This document shows positions 7,606-15,168 of a stretch of 64,000 bases of DNA, piece by piece. The stretch covers positions 2,604,001 through 2,668,000 of the forward strand of contig NZ_JAFBCM010000001.1 in the NCBI RefSeq assembly GCF_016907715.1, given 5' to 3'. Positions within the stretch are counted from its first letter, which is position 1, and the number at the start of each line of letters is the position of its first letter. This DNA is from Tenggerimyces flavus. GTDB taxonomy: Bacteria; Actinomycetota; Actinomycetes; Propionibacteriales; Actinopolymorphaceae. The notes beneath the pieces are model-generated. The model was not told the origin of the DNA and ran no database searches. It saw nothing but the letters and a program-made list of their open reading frames with translations. A program made the position numbers and the translations under genes.

Positions 7606-8114
7606 GACCACAACTCGAAAGGCTCGTCGATCTCCTTGCCCGCAAGGAAGTCCGGCAGCAGTTCCGGCAGCCGCCCGGGATAGAAGCGCTCGCTGCTCAC
7701 GAGCACCTCCGCGAGTGGCATCCACCGGAAGCCGGTGTAGTCGTCGGCCTCGTGCTCCTCGCGCTGCGACTCGTCGATGTCTGGCGCGACCGCCGTCAAC
7801 CGCACCTTGACGATGACCTCGCTCTGCAGTCGGCGCTCGGTCCGGTAGATGAACGACGACACCCGCCGCCACGACGGCGGCCCGACCTCGTCCGGCGTGA
7901 TGACCAGGCCGGTCTCCTCGCGCAGCTCGCGTACGGCCGCCTCGAGGTACGTCTCACCCTTGTCGAGGCCACCGCCCGGCAGCTCCCACCACTGGCCGAG
8001 CTCGGGATAGTTCGGGTCGTGGGTGTGGAACACCAGCAGCTGGTCGGCGGCGTCGAGCAGCACCAGACGGACGGCGGTGCGTTCGACAACGGGGAAGTCG
8101 TTCGGCAGCCTCAC
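7602..8114 (-). CDS. NUDIX hydrolase
   Basis: 170 residues with a complete NUDIX box (G-x5-E-x7-RE-L-x-EE-x-G) beginning in the GGGLDKGE segment, so it is a Mg2+-dependent pyrophosphohydrolase of nucleoside-diphosphate-linked compounds. The GTG start at 8114 was chosen because GGGGAG lies 3 nt upstream and because it clears the 3' end of the secreted-protein gene by 14 nt. Probably an operon with the alpha/beta hydrolase downstream. The substrate is unknown. Confidence 0.8.
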   Translation of the reverse strand: MRLPNDFPVVERTAVRLVLLDAADQLLVFHTHDPNYPELGQWWELPGGGLDKGETYLEAAVRELREETGLVITPDEVGPPSWRRVSSFIYRTERRLQSEVIVKVRLTAVAPDIDESQREEHEADDYTGFRWMPLAEVLVSSERFYPGRLPELLPDFLAGKEIDEPFELWS

Positions 8115-8128
8115 AACTCCCCAGTGTG

Positions 8129-9100
8129 TCAGTCGGCGTTCGGGTCGACCCACCAGCGGGCCTTGTAGATCTGCGCTCCGTGCAGCAGCAACGAGCCGTC
8201 GGACTCGAACAGCGACACCGTGTCCGTACACCACGTGCAGATGTTCCCGACCTGGACGAGCGACGCGAGGACCTGGCCGGAGGCGCGTTCGTCGCCGACG
8301 CTCTTCACGCCGGTCTGGATGACGCCGGCGGCGGGGAAGTCCTGCAGGAACGTGTTGCTGGCGTAGGAGTACTGGTACACCTGCGAACCCGTCGTGATCC
8401 AGAGCCGGTCGTCGTCGCTCGAGACCGGTTGCAGGTCGTGCCCCCACGGGGTCGGCAGCGCGACGCGGCGGACCTCGGTCAGCCGCGGCTGTCCCGGGCG
8501 GCCGGTCATGCGCAGCGCGACGAGGTCGTGCCCGCCGAGGGCCCAGAGCAGGTCGCGCTTCTCGTCCCAGTACACGCCGTGCGCGTCGGGCAGGTCGAAC
8601 TGGACGTACGTCGTCGACCGCGGATCCTGCGAGGCGGTGTAGACGCGCAGCCAGCCGCCGGTGCTCGCGACGACCGCGACGTTGCCGTTCGGCAGCAGCT
8701 CGATGCTGTGCGGGTTCGCCGGGCGGCCGACGTCGGCGGCCCAGTACGAGCCGGTGCCCTGCGGGTAGGGGACGACGGCGGCGAGGCCGTAGGAGTCGGT
8801 GGTGAGCAGGTAGGCCTGGTCGCCGCGGTGCCGGAGCTTGGCCTCGTCGGGGAGGCCCCAGTTGTCGACGAGGTCGGCGAACCCGTTCGCCGCGGTCGGC
8901 CGCCAACGCCACGCGACCTGGGCCTTGCTCCAGGCGGCGTCGTCGGAGGCGAGGACGAGGATTTGGTCGGAGGCCTGCTCGGTGATCGCGATCGCGGCCT
9001 CGCTGTCGCCTGCTGTGGTTTGCCCCACGGCCGAACCCGCGGCGACGAGCGACGTGGCCACGGCCGCGGCGAGAACAGTGGCGAGCATCTTGATGCGCAT
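8129..9100 (-). CDS. secreted beta-propeller-like protein (DUF6528-like)
   Basis: 323 residues opening with a Sec signal peptide (MRIKMLATVLAAAVATSLVAA, cut probably near GSAVGQ). The body has recurrent hydrophobic beta strands with repeated W/HS/NG motifs, such as PHSIELLPNGNVAVV and DLPDAHGVYWDEKRDLLWALGG, consistent with a six- or seven-bladed propeller. It resembles proteins annotated DUF6528 in streptomycetes; that family link is from memory. No catalytic residues are apparent. It probably acts outside the membrane. Confidence 0.65.
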   Translation of the reverse strand: MRIKMLATVLAAAVATSLVAAGSAVGQTTAGDSEAAIAITEQASDQILVLASDDAAWSKAQVAWRWRPTAANGFADLVDNWGLPDEAKLRHRGDQAYLLTTDSYGLAAVVPYPQGTGSYWAADVGRPANPHSIELLPNGNVAVVASTGGWLRVYTASQDPRSTTYVQFDLPDAHGVYWDEKRDLLWALGGHDLVALRMTGRPGQPRLTEVRRVALPTPWGHDLQPVSSDDDRLWITTGSQVYQYSYASNTFLQDFPAAGVIQTGVKSVGDERASGQVLASLVQVGNICTWCTDTVSLFESDGSLLLHGAQIYKARWWVDPNAD

Positions 9101-9369
9101 GGGCCTGGAGTATCCAGGCGCCGCGTGAACGGTCGGCGGCTCCCAGGCGACGCCGTCCGGTCCTGGCCCGCCTCGTCAGAGCGCCCAGACGTGGCCACCG
9201 GCCTCAGCCACCACGCTCGGCGGTGTCGGCTTCCGGGGGCCGAGGACGACCCGTCCGGCCGAAGGCCGCCTTCTGGTCGCCGCAGGGTCACCCGATGCCG
9301 CCGAGCACCGCGACCCGAAGCCGCCAGGTCGCTCTGCGACCGCCCGCGTCGCGAGGGTCGCCATGGGGA

Positions 9370-10041
9370 CTAGGGAGCTTTGCGGAGCCACTCCTCGACG
9401 CCGAGGACGTGCACGGTGGCCAGCGCGCGGGCCGTCTCGGGCTGGCGGGCGCGCATGGCGTCGAGGATCGCGACGTGCTCGGCGACCGTACGTTCGACCG
9501 CGCCCTCCTGGGTGAGGCCGCGCCAGATGCGGGCCCGTACGGTCGGCGCGCACAGGCTGTCGAGCAGCGACTTCAGCACCGAGTTGCCGGACGCGGCGGC
9601 GATCCGGCTGTGGAACTCCAGGTCGTTCGCGACGAGTTCCTCCACGGTCGAGCCCGGGTGGATCTTGTCGAGGTGCTTCTGCAGCGCGTCGAGGTCCTCG
9701 ATGTCGATCCGGATCGCCGCCTGCGCGGTGACCGCGGGCTCGAGCATGCGGCGGACCTCGAAGATCTCCAACAGGGTGTCGTCGTGGTGCAGGTCGACCA
9801 GGAAGCTCAGTGCCTCGAGCAGCAGGCTCGGCGCGAGGCTGGTGACGTACGTACCGTCGCCCTGCCGTACGTCGAGGATGCGCAACGCGCTCAGGGCGCG
9901 GACGGCCTCGCGCAGGGAGCTGCGGGAGAGCTCGAGGTTCGACGCGAGGTCGGCCTCCTTCGGCAACCGGTCACCGGGCCGCAGGCGACCGGAGACGATC
10001 ATCTCCTTGATCTTCTCGATCGCCTCGTCCGTGACTGCCAT
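9370..10041 (-). CDS. GntR/FadR-family transcriptional regulator
   Basis: 223 residues. The N-terminal winged helix (about 10-75) contains RLPKEADLASNLELSRSSLREAVRAL and the GDGTYV wing, both diagnostic of GntR regulators. The helical C-terminus with an FxxR...E and a H/D-rich pocket is FadR/FCD type, usually binding carboxylates through a metal. Either the ATG at 10041 or a GTG two codons earlier could be used. A 7-bp-arm palindrome overlaps the start and suggests autoregulation. It is divergent from a zinc-ribbon protein gene. Confidence 0.85.
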   Translation of the reverse strand: MAVTDEAIEKIKEMIVSGRLRPGDRLPKEADLASNLELSRSSLREAVRALSALRILDVRQGDGTYVTSLAPSLLLEALSFLVDLHHDDTLLEIFEVRRMLEPAVTAQAAIRIDIEDLDALQKHLDKIHPGSTVEELVANDLEFHSRIAAASGNSVLKSLLDSLCAPTVRARIWRGLTQEGAVERTVAEHVAILDAMRARQPETARALATVHVLGVEEWLRKAP

Positions 10042-10057
10042 GGGCACATTGTGCCCA
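10041..10057. promoter_or_regulatory. palindrome at the gntR start, putative operator
   Basis: TGGGCAC-ATT-GTGCCCA, a perfect 7+3+7 inverted repeat, sits on the translation start of the GntR gene and just upstream of the divergent -10 box (10070-10075). A GntR dimer binding here could control both genes. Confidence 0.45.
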
Positions 10058-10069
10058 CCGCGCCGTCGC

Positions 10070-10075
10070 TACGGT
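10070..10075 (+). promoter_or_regulatory. -10 box, leaderless promoter
   Basis: TACGGT lies 6 nt before the ATG at 10082. It is the same box, with near-identical following bases, as at alkB (111-116). Confidence 0.45.
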
Positions 10076-10081
10076 GGGACG

Positions 10082-10585
10082 ATGCGCCGCGTCGACCATC
10101 CGCGCTTCCGCGCCGCGCTGGAGGCGGTGGAGTCGAGCATCGCCGCGAGCTGGGCCGCGTTCTGTGCCGAACACGACGCCTCCGGCCCCGACCTGGCGGA
10201 GATCGTCCTGCAGAACCCGGCCGAGTTCGAGTGGCGCGTCGTCGACGCCGCGCTGGACCAGCTGACCTGCGCGGAGTGCGGCATCGCCCGCGGTGCCGGG
10301 CCGGTGGAGTGCACGGCGTGCGAGTTCGCGAACGGGCTGCGCTACGGCGCGATCGAGATCGACCGTCCGAACGTTCCGCCCGGCAACGAGCACGCGATCC
10401 GGGTGTCCTCAGCGGTGGCCCGCACGCGGCACCGCTACCTCCCGCGGGTCCGCGCCGGGTACGAGATCGCGCTGCCCGACCTGCTCGACGGCAAGCTGCC
10501 GACCACGGCACAGGCCCAAGCGGGCAAGGCGATTCTCAACAGGCTCAGCGACGACGAGCTCGAGGCCATGACCGAGCTTCCCTAA
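10082..10585 (+). CDS. hypothetical zinc-ribbon protein
   Basis: 167 residues, not assigned to a named family. Two CxxC knuckles (CAEC and CTAC, about residues 63-83) would form a zinc ribbon; the rest is predicted soluble and helical. The start is fixed by a TACGGT box 6 nt upstream, with the TSS near the ATG. It shares a 56-bp intergenic region and its palindrome with the divergent GntR gene, so co-regulation is plausible. The stop overlaps the stop of the convergent LLM oxidoreductase gene by 4 nt. Confidence 0.6.
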   Translation: MRRVDHPRFRAALEAVESSIAASWAAFCAEHDASGPDLAEIVLQNPAEFEWRVVDAALDQLTCAECGIARGAGPVECTACEFANGLRYGAIEIDRPNVPPGNEHAIRVSSAVARTRHRYLPRVRAGYEIALPDLLDGKLPTTAQAQAGKAILNRLSDDELEAMTELP

Positions 10586-11451
10586 CCGAGACCCACAGCT
10601 GCAGTGGCCTCGCGGAGCAGGGCGATGTGCTCGTCGACGGTCTTGCGGCCGCCGGGCATCGTGTTCACCGAGATGTGCGTCGCGGACGCCTTCCGCCAGC
10701 CGTCCGCCTCCGCCGCGACCGCGTCGAGCTGGCCGGCGCGTACGGAGATTCGGCCCTCCATGCCGATCTGCGCGGGATCGCGCCCATGTCGCGAGGCAGC
10801 GGCATGGACTCGGGCGATCAGGTCGTCCAGCTTCGCGCCGGGCGCGACCTGCGGGAACCAGCCGTCGCCGACCCGGCCCACCCGGTCGAACGCCGCCTCG
10901 GCACGCTCCGCGCCCAGCCAGATCGGAATCGGCCGCTGGACCGGCATCGGCGCGAGGCCGGCGGCCTGGACGTTGTGCCGGCTGCCCTCCGAGGTGACGA
11001 CCGGCTCGGTCCAGAGCCGCTTCATCAGGTCGATCTGCTCGTCGAGCACGCGTCCGCGCCGGTGGAAGTCCTCGCCGAGCGCCTCGTACTCGACCTTGTT
11101 CCAGCCGATGCCCACGCCGAGCCGCAGCTTCCCGCCGGACAGGATGTCGACCTCGGCCGCCTGCTTGGCCGCGAGCGCCGCCTGGCGCTGCGGCAGCACG
11201 ATCACGCCGGTGACGAGCTCCAGCGGCGAGAACGCGGCCAGCCAGCCGAACAGCACGAACGGCTCGTGGAACGTGTCGTGCAGGTCGTACGCGCCCTTCC
11301 ACCCCTCGCGAGCGGCCGGATCGGCGCCCAGAACGTGGTCGTAGACCATCAGGTGCTGGTAGCCCAGGTCGGCCGCTGCCTCGGCGTACGCACGGATCCC
11401 ACCCGGGTCCGCGCCGATCTGGGTCTGGGGGAAAACCACTCCGATCCGCAT
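10582..11451 (-). CDS. LLM-class F420-dependent oxidoreductase
   Basis: 289 residues of the luciferase-like monooxygenase TIM barrel: N-terminal MRIGVVFPQT, YDHVLGAD, the ITGVIVLPQRQ-like strand, and LRLGVGIGWNKVEYEALG, typical of actinobacterial F420-using members. The substrate is unknown. The ATG follows a TACGAA element by 6 nt, again compatible with a leaderless transcript. Convergent with the zinc-ribbon gene and divergent from the tRNA genes. Confidence 0.8.
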   Translation of the reverse strand: MRIGVVFPQTQIGADPGGIRAYAEAAADLGYQHLMVYDHVLGADPAAREGWKGAYDLHDTFHEPFVLFGWLAAFSPLELVTGVIVLPQRQAALAAKQAAEVDILSGGKLRLGVGIGWNKVEYEALGEDFHRRGRVLDEQIDLMKRLWTEPVVTSEGSRHNVQAAGLAPMPVQRPIPIWLGAERAEAAFDRVGRVGDGWFPQVAPGAKLDDLIARVHAAASRHGRDPAQIGMEGRISVRAGQLDAVAAEADGWRKASATHISVNTMPGGRKTVDEHIALLREATAAVGLG

Positions 11452-11530
11452 GCGTCCTTCGTAGCACGCGAGCGGCGAGGGAACCCGTTTCCGATCCTGG
11501 TCCGGCCACCTGTACCCTTGGTGATCGCCC

Positions 11531-11603
11531 GCCCCAATAGCTCAGTCGGCAGAGCGTCTCCATGGTAAGGAGAAGGTCTACGGTTCGATTCCGTATTGGG
11601 GCT
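11531..11603 (+). tRNA. tRNA-Thr(GGT)
   Basis: Complete cloverleaf: acceptor GCCCCAA/TTGGGGC, D-arm GCTC/GAGC, anticodon stem TCTCC/GGAGA with loop ATGGTAA (anticodon GGT), T-arm TACGG/CCGTA around TTCGATT, discriminator T. No encoded CCA. It precedes tRNA-Met and rpmG, the usual actinobacterial order. Confidence 0.95.
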
Positions 11604-11628
11604 CTGCGCCGGGTCTTCCCGGTTTGGC

Positions 11629-11704
11629 GGCGGTGTAGCTCAGGCGGTAGAGCAAGCGGCTCATAATCGCTGTGTCGCCGGTTCGAGTCCGGCCACCGCT
11701 ACCA
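11629..11704 (+). tRNA. tRNA-Met(CAT), elongator type
   Basis: Acceptor GGCGGTG/CACCGCT, D-arm GCTC/GAGC, anticodon loop CTCATAA (CAT), T-arm GCCGG/CCGGC with TTCGAGT, discriminator A and an encoded CCA (11702-11704). The anticodon stem lacks the three G-C pairs of initiator tRNA, so this is an elongator. A lysidine-type Ile tRNA is less likely. Confidence 0.9.
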
Positions 11705-11782
11705 CTCGCTTGTCTCGATGGGGCACCATCGAGACAAGCACCCGCAGCACCACCCGACCGACAACCGACCAAGAGGCATCCC

Positions 11783-11953
11783 GTGGCCGCCAAGAGCGCT
11801 GACGTCCGCCCCAAGATCACTATGGCTTGCACCGAGTGCAAGGAGCGGAACTACATCACCAAGAAGAACCGGCGTAACGACCCCGACAGGCTCGAGCTGA
11901 AGAAGTTCTGCCCGCGCTGCCGGACGCACACGCCACACCGCGAGACGCGCTAG
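11783..11953 (+). CDS. rpmG: 50S ribosomal protein L33
   Basis: 56 residues with both zinc knuckles, C16-x2-C19 and C43-x2-C46, i.e. the zinc-binding (C+) form of L33. GTG start. It lies downstream of tRNA-Thr/tRNA-Met and upstream of hadAB, the order also found in mycobacteria. The stop codon is the first triplet of a long inverted repeat (11951-12046). Confidence 0.93.
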   Translation: MAAKSADVRPKITMACTECKERNYITKKNRRNDPDRLELKKFCPRCRTHTPHRETR

Positions 11954-12046
11954 TCGCGGTCGACTCGCCGAAGAAGCCCTCCGGCACCTCGCTGAGTAGT
12001 GACTCACGGTGGCGGTGGCGAAACTGAGCGAGTCGGGCCGCGACTA
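11951..12046. repeat. long imperfect inverted repeat at the rpmG stop
   Basis: Left arm 11951-11968 (TAGTCGCGG then CGACTCGC) pairs with 12028-12046 (GCGAGTCGGG then CCGCGACTA). It encloses about 60 nt that itself contains short palindromes. A further TAGTCGC follows at 12054-12060. It could act as an RNA stabiliser or processing stem for rpmG. Confidence 0.6.
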
Positions 12047-12076
12047 ATGGGACTAGTCGCTTTCGGTGACAGCTGA

Positions 12077-12109
12077 GGGCCCGCCCCACCTACGGGGCTG
12101 GGCCCCTTT
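12077..12109 (+). terminator. hairpin terminator after rpmG
   Basis: GGGCCC-G-CCCC pairs with GGGG-CT-GGGCCC across a six-base loop, followed by TTT. GC-rich stem with a short U tract. Confidence 0.6.
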
Positions 12110-12132
12110 CTGCGTTAGAGAGATTGAAGGGG

Positions 12133-12138
12133 TACGTT
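12133..12138 (+). promoter_or_regulatory. -10 box, leaderless hadA promoter
   Basis: TACGTT is followed by 7 nt and the hadA ATG at 12146, the same spacing as at alkB and the antitoxin gene. Confidence 0.45.
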
Positions 12139-12145
12139 CGCCGCC

Positions 12146-12571
12146 ATGCCGCTCGCTGACGACCTGGTTGGTCGTACGTACACCTCGCCGGCGCCGTACG
12201 AGGTGAGCCGCGCGAAGATCGCCGAGTTCGCCGCGGCGGTCGGCGACCCGAACCCCGCGTACACCCATCCGGACAACGCGAAGGTCGTCGCGCCGCCCAC
12301 GTTCCCGATCGTGATCGTGATGGACCTGCTCAGCGCGATGCTCGCCGATCTAGGCGTCCCGCTGCACAAGATCATGCACGCCGACCAGAAGTTCGCCTAC
12401 GCCCGTCCTATCCGCCCCGGCGACCGGCTCAGCGCCACGCTGGCGATCGAGACGATCCGTTCCATGGGCGGCACCGACCTGGTCATCACCAGGACGACCG
12501 TCGCCACCGAGGACGGCGAGCAGGTCTGCACCACCAGCGCCACCGTCGTGCACAAGGGAGAACCAGCGTGA
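12146..12571 (+). CDS. hadA: (3R)-hydroxyacyl dehydratase subunit HadA-like
   Basis: 141 residues, a single hot-dog domain of the MaoC-like N-terminal (FAS1_DH/UPF0336) type, homologous in position and sequence features to mycobacterial HadA: EVSRAKIAEFAAAVGDPNPAY at the N-terminus and HADQKFAYARPIRPGDRL in the middle. It lacks the catalytic Asp/His pair, which the partner HadB supplies. Expected to dehydrate 3-hydroxyacyl thioesters. The stop overlaps the hadB GTG by 4 nt. No hadC follows, unlike M. tuberculosis. Confidence 0.82.
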   Translation: MPLADDLVGRTYTSPAPYEVSRAKIAEFAAAVGDPNPAYTHPDNAKVVAPPTFPIVIVMDLLSAMLADLGVPLHKIMHADQKFAYARPIRPGDRLSATLAIETIRSMGGTDLVITRTTVATEDGEQVCTTSATVVHKGEPA

Positions 12572-12978
12572 CCGCCGTCGAGGTCGGTACCGAGCTGCCG
12601 AGCCAGACCGTCCGCATCGACCGCGCGACGCTGGTCCGCTACGCGGGTGCCTCCGGGGACTTCAACCCGATCCACTGGAGCGACCGCGTCGCCCGCGAGG
12701 TCGGCCTTGAGGGAGTGATCGCGCACGGCATGCTCACGATGGGCGCCGCCGCCCGCCTCGTCACCGAGTGGGCCGGCGACCCCGAACGCGTCGAGGAGTA
12801 CTCCACGCGCTTCACCAACCCGATCGCCGTTCCCGACTCCGACGAGCCGGTCGAGCTCGTCGTCACCGGCAAGGTCGCCGCGGTGCTCGACGACGGACGG
12901 GTCCGCGTCGACCTGATCGCGACGGTCGGCGAGACCAAGGTTCTCGGCATGGCCCGCGCGGTCGTACGGGTCGCCTGA
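12568..12978 (+). CDS. hadB: (3R)-hydroxyacyl dehydratase subunit HadB-like
   Basis: 136 residues, hot-dog fold with the R-hydratase catalytic signature YAGASGDFNPIHWSD (catalytic Asp and His) followed by IAHGMLTMG. It would form the active heterodimer with HadA. GTG start in a GTGA overlap with hadA; the stop overlaps the murB ATG by 1 nt (TGATG), so hadA-hadB-murB are translationally coupled. Confidence 0.85.
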   Translation: MTAVEVGTELPSQTVRIDRATLVRYAGASGDFNPIHWSDRVAREVGLEGVIAHGMLTMGAAARLVTEWAGDPERVEEYSTRFTNPIAVPDSDEPVELVVTGKVAAVLDDGRVRVDLIATVGETKVLGMARAVVRVA

Positions 12979-14009
12979 TGTACGACGTGCCGCTCTCGAC
13001 GCTCACCACCCTGCGGCTCGGCGGGCCGGCCAAGGAGCTCCTGGAGATCTCCGACACCGACGAGCTCTGCTCGACCGTCGAGCGCCTCGACGCCGCGGGC
13101 GAGGCCGTCCTGATCCTCGGCGGCGGCAGCAACCTCGTCGTCGGCGACGCCGGCTTCCCCGGCACGGTCGTCCGCGTCGCGACGCGCGGGATCGCCGTCG
13201 AGGACGACTCGTCCTGCGCCGGCGTGACCGTCCGCGTCGCGGCGGGGGAGAACTGGGACGCGTTCGTCCGGCACGCGATCGAACAGAGCTGGGTCGGCGT
13301 CGAGGCGCTGTCCGGCATCCCCGGCCTGGTCGGTGCCGCGCCGATCCAGAACGTCGGCGCGTACGGCCAGGAGGTCGAGAACACGCTCGCGCAGGTCCGC
13401 GTCTGGGACCGCGTCGACGGGCAGGTCCGGACGTTCGCCAACGCGGACTGCGGCTTCGGCTACCGGACCAGCCGGTTCAAGCGGGAGCCGGAACGGTACG
13501 TCGTGCTCGAGGTGGTCTTCCAGTTCCGCGTCGGCGATCTGGGCGCGCCCGTGCGGTACGCCGAGCTCGCGCGCACGCTGGGCACCGAGCTGGATCGCCG
13601 GGTGCCGTTGGTCAGCATGCGCGAGGCCGTCCTCGGCCTGCGCCGCGGCAAGGGGATGGTGCTCGACCCGGACGACCACGACACGTGGAGCGCGGGCTCG
13701 TTCTTCACCAACCCGATCCTCGACGCCGCGCACGCCGCCAACCTGCCCGGCGACGCGCCGCAGTGGCCCGCCGGCGAGGGGCTGGTGAAGACCAGCGCGG
13801 CGTGGCTGATCGAGCAGGCCGGGTACGTGAAGGGGTACGGCAGCGGGTCCGTACGGCTGTCGAGCAAGCACACACTCGCCCTGACCAACCGCGGCGGCGC
13901 GTCCACCGAGGAGCTGCTCACCCTCGCCCGCGAGGTCCGCGACGGCGTGCACTCGGCGTTCGGGATCGACCTCGTGCCGGAACCCGTCCTGGTCTCCGCG
14001 GACCTCTAG
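12978..14009 (+). CDS. murB: UDP-N-acetylenolpyruvoylglucosamine reductase
   Basis: 343 residues. FAD-binding motifs ILGGGSNLVV and SGIPGLVGAAPIQNVGAYG, the active-site GYRTSRFK (Tyr/Arg), SAGSFFTNPI (proton-donor Ser) and the C-terminal catalytic Glu in VPEPVLV are present, so it is a type I MurB making UDP-MurNAc for peptidoglycan. The start at 12978 is fixed by the TGATG overlap with hadB; the in-frame upstream extension reads through hadB. Confidence 0.92.
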   Translation: MYDVPLSTLTTLRLGGPAKELLEISDTDELCSTVERLDAAGEAVLILGGGSNLVVGDAGFPGTVVRVATRGIAVEDDSSCAGVTVRVAAGENWDAFVRHAIEQSWVGVEALSGIPGLVGAAPIQNVGAYGQEVENTLAQVRVWDRVDGQVRTFANADCGFGYRTSRFKREPERYVVLEVVFQFRVGDLGAPVRYAELARTLGTELDRRVPLVSMREAVLGLRRGKGMVLDPDDHDTWSAGSFFTNPILDAAHAANLPGDAPQWPAGEGLVKTSAAWLIEQAGYVKGYGSGSVRLSSKHTLALTNRGGASTEELLTLAREVRDGVHSAFGIDLVPEPVLVSADL

Positions 14010-14104
14010 GACCTGTTGCGTAAGTCGGCGGTGCTGGCGGATAGGCGCCGATGCCGCTTTACCTGGCGAGTGGGTGCTTGACGTGGGGTGCGTCCCACGT
14101 AGAG

Positions 14105-14138
14105 CGGCAAATGATCATGTAAACATGATCATTTGCCG
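14105..14138. terminator. perfect 16-bp palindrome between murB and add
   Basis: Arms 14105-14120 and 14123-14138 are perfectly complementary with a two-base AA centre; the core ATGATCATGT resembles the arms of the 76-bp repeats flanking rpoBC. It abuts the add stop codon (14139) and lies between convergent genes, so it can serve as a bidirectional terminator. A smaller hairpin (ACGTGGG/CCCACGT, 14081-14100) precedes it. Confidence 0.6.
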
Positions 14139-15158
14139 TCAACTGCTGCTGAGCCAGTCCTCGACGCCCTTGAGTAGGCGCTCCTTGACGTCGGACGGAG
14201 CGCACGAGGCGCGGATCGACATGCGGGCCAGCTCGGCCAGTTCCTCGTCGGTGAAGCCGTGCCAGCGGGCGATGCGGTACTGGCCGGTGAGGCGTACGCC
14301 GAACAGCAGCGGGTCGTCGGCGCCGAGGGCGATCTGCACGCCGGCCTCGAACAGCTTCCGCAACGGGACGGCCGCCGGGTCGGGGTAGACGCCGAGCGAG
14401 ACGTTGCTCGCCGGGCAGACCTCGAGCGGCACGCCCTGGGTGGCGATCCGGTCGAGCAGCGCCGGGTCCTCGACGGACCGTACGCCGTGCCCGACGCGGG
14501 TCGCGTGCAGCCAGTCCAGGCACGCGGTGACACTCTCCGGACCCATCAGCTCGCCGCCGTGCGGGACGCTCGCGAGGCCGGCGCGCTCGGCGATCGCGAA
14601 CGCGCGGGCGAACGTGTACGGCTCGCCCCGGCGCTCGTCGTTCGACAGGCCGAACCCGACGACGCCCCGGTCGGCGTACTGGGCCGCGAGCCGGGCCAGC
14701 GTGCGGGCGTCGAGCGGGTGCCGGATCCGGTTCGCGGCGATGATCACCGCGACGCCGACACCGGTGCGGTCGGAGGCATCCCGGACCGCGTCGAGGACGA
14801 GGTCGGTGAACGCCGTGATGCCGCCGAACCGCGTGCCGTACCCGGACGGATCGACCTGGATCTCCAACCAGCCCGAGCCTTCCGCGGCCTCGTCCTGGAC
14901 GGTCTCCAGAACGAGGCGGCGGACGTCCTCCTCGGTCTTGAGGACCGAGCGGGCGGTGTCGTACAGGCGCTGGAAGCGGAACCAGCCCTTCTCGTCGGTC
15001 GCGAGCAGCTGCGGCGGCCACGACTCCCGCAAGGAGTCGGGCAGCCGGATGCCGTGCTGGTCGGCGAGCTCGACGAGCGTCCCGTGCCGCATCGACCCGG
15101 TGAAGTGCAGGTGCAGGTGCGCTTTCGGGAGCGGGTCGAGCGGACGGTCGGCTGTCAC
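14139..15158 (-). CDS. add: adenosine deaminase
   Basis: 339 residues. Zinc-binding HLHLHFTGS (H14/H16/H18), VPHGGE with catalytic His/Glu, NVSLG and GADDPLLFG (Asp pair) are the adenosine/adenine deaminase signature. It hydrolyses (deoxy)adenosine to (deoxy)inosine in purine salvage; an adenine or 6-aminodeoxyfutalosine deaminase role cannot be excluded. The GTG at 15158 is used because the upstream extension enters the aminotransferase gene. 10 nt separate it from that stop, so the two may be cotranscribed. Confidence 0.85.
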   Translation of the reverse strand: MTADRPLDPLPKAHLHLHFTGSMRHGTLVELADQHGIRLPDSLRESWPPQLLATDEKGWFRFQRLYDTARSVLKTEEDVRRLVLETVQDEAAEGSGWLEIQVDPSGYGTRFGGITAFTDLVLDAVRDASDRTGVGVAVIIAANRIRHPLDARTLARLAAQYADRGVVGFGLSNDERRGEPYTFARAFAIAERAGLASVPHGGELMGPESVTACLDWLHATRVGHGVRSVEDPALLDRIATQGVPLEVCPASNVSLGVYPDPAAVPLRKLFEAGVQIALGADDPLLFGVRLTGQYRIARWHGFTDEELAELARMSIRASCAPSDVKERLLKGVEDWLSSS

Positions 15159-15168
15159 GTTCTGGGCT

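Noticed and set aside
9176-9553. 125-codon minus-strand frame before the secreted-protein gene
   Set aside because: Arg/Pro-rich, overlaps the gntR 3' end out of frame and has no recognisable motif. The interval 9101-9369 appears non-coding.
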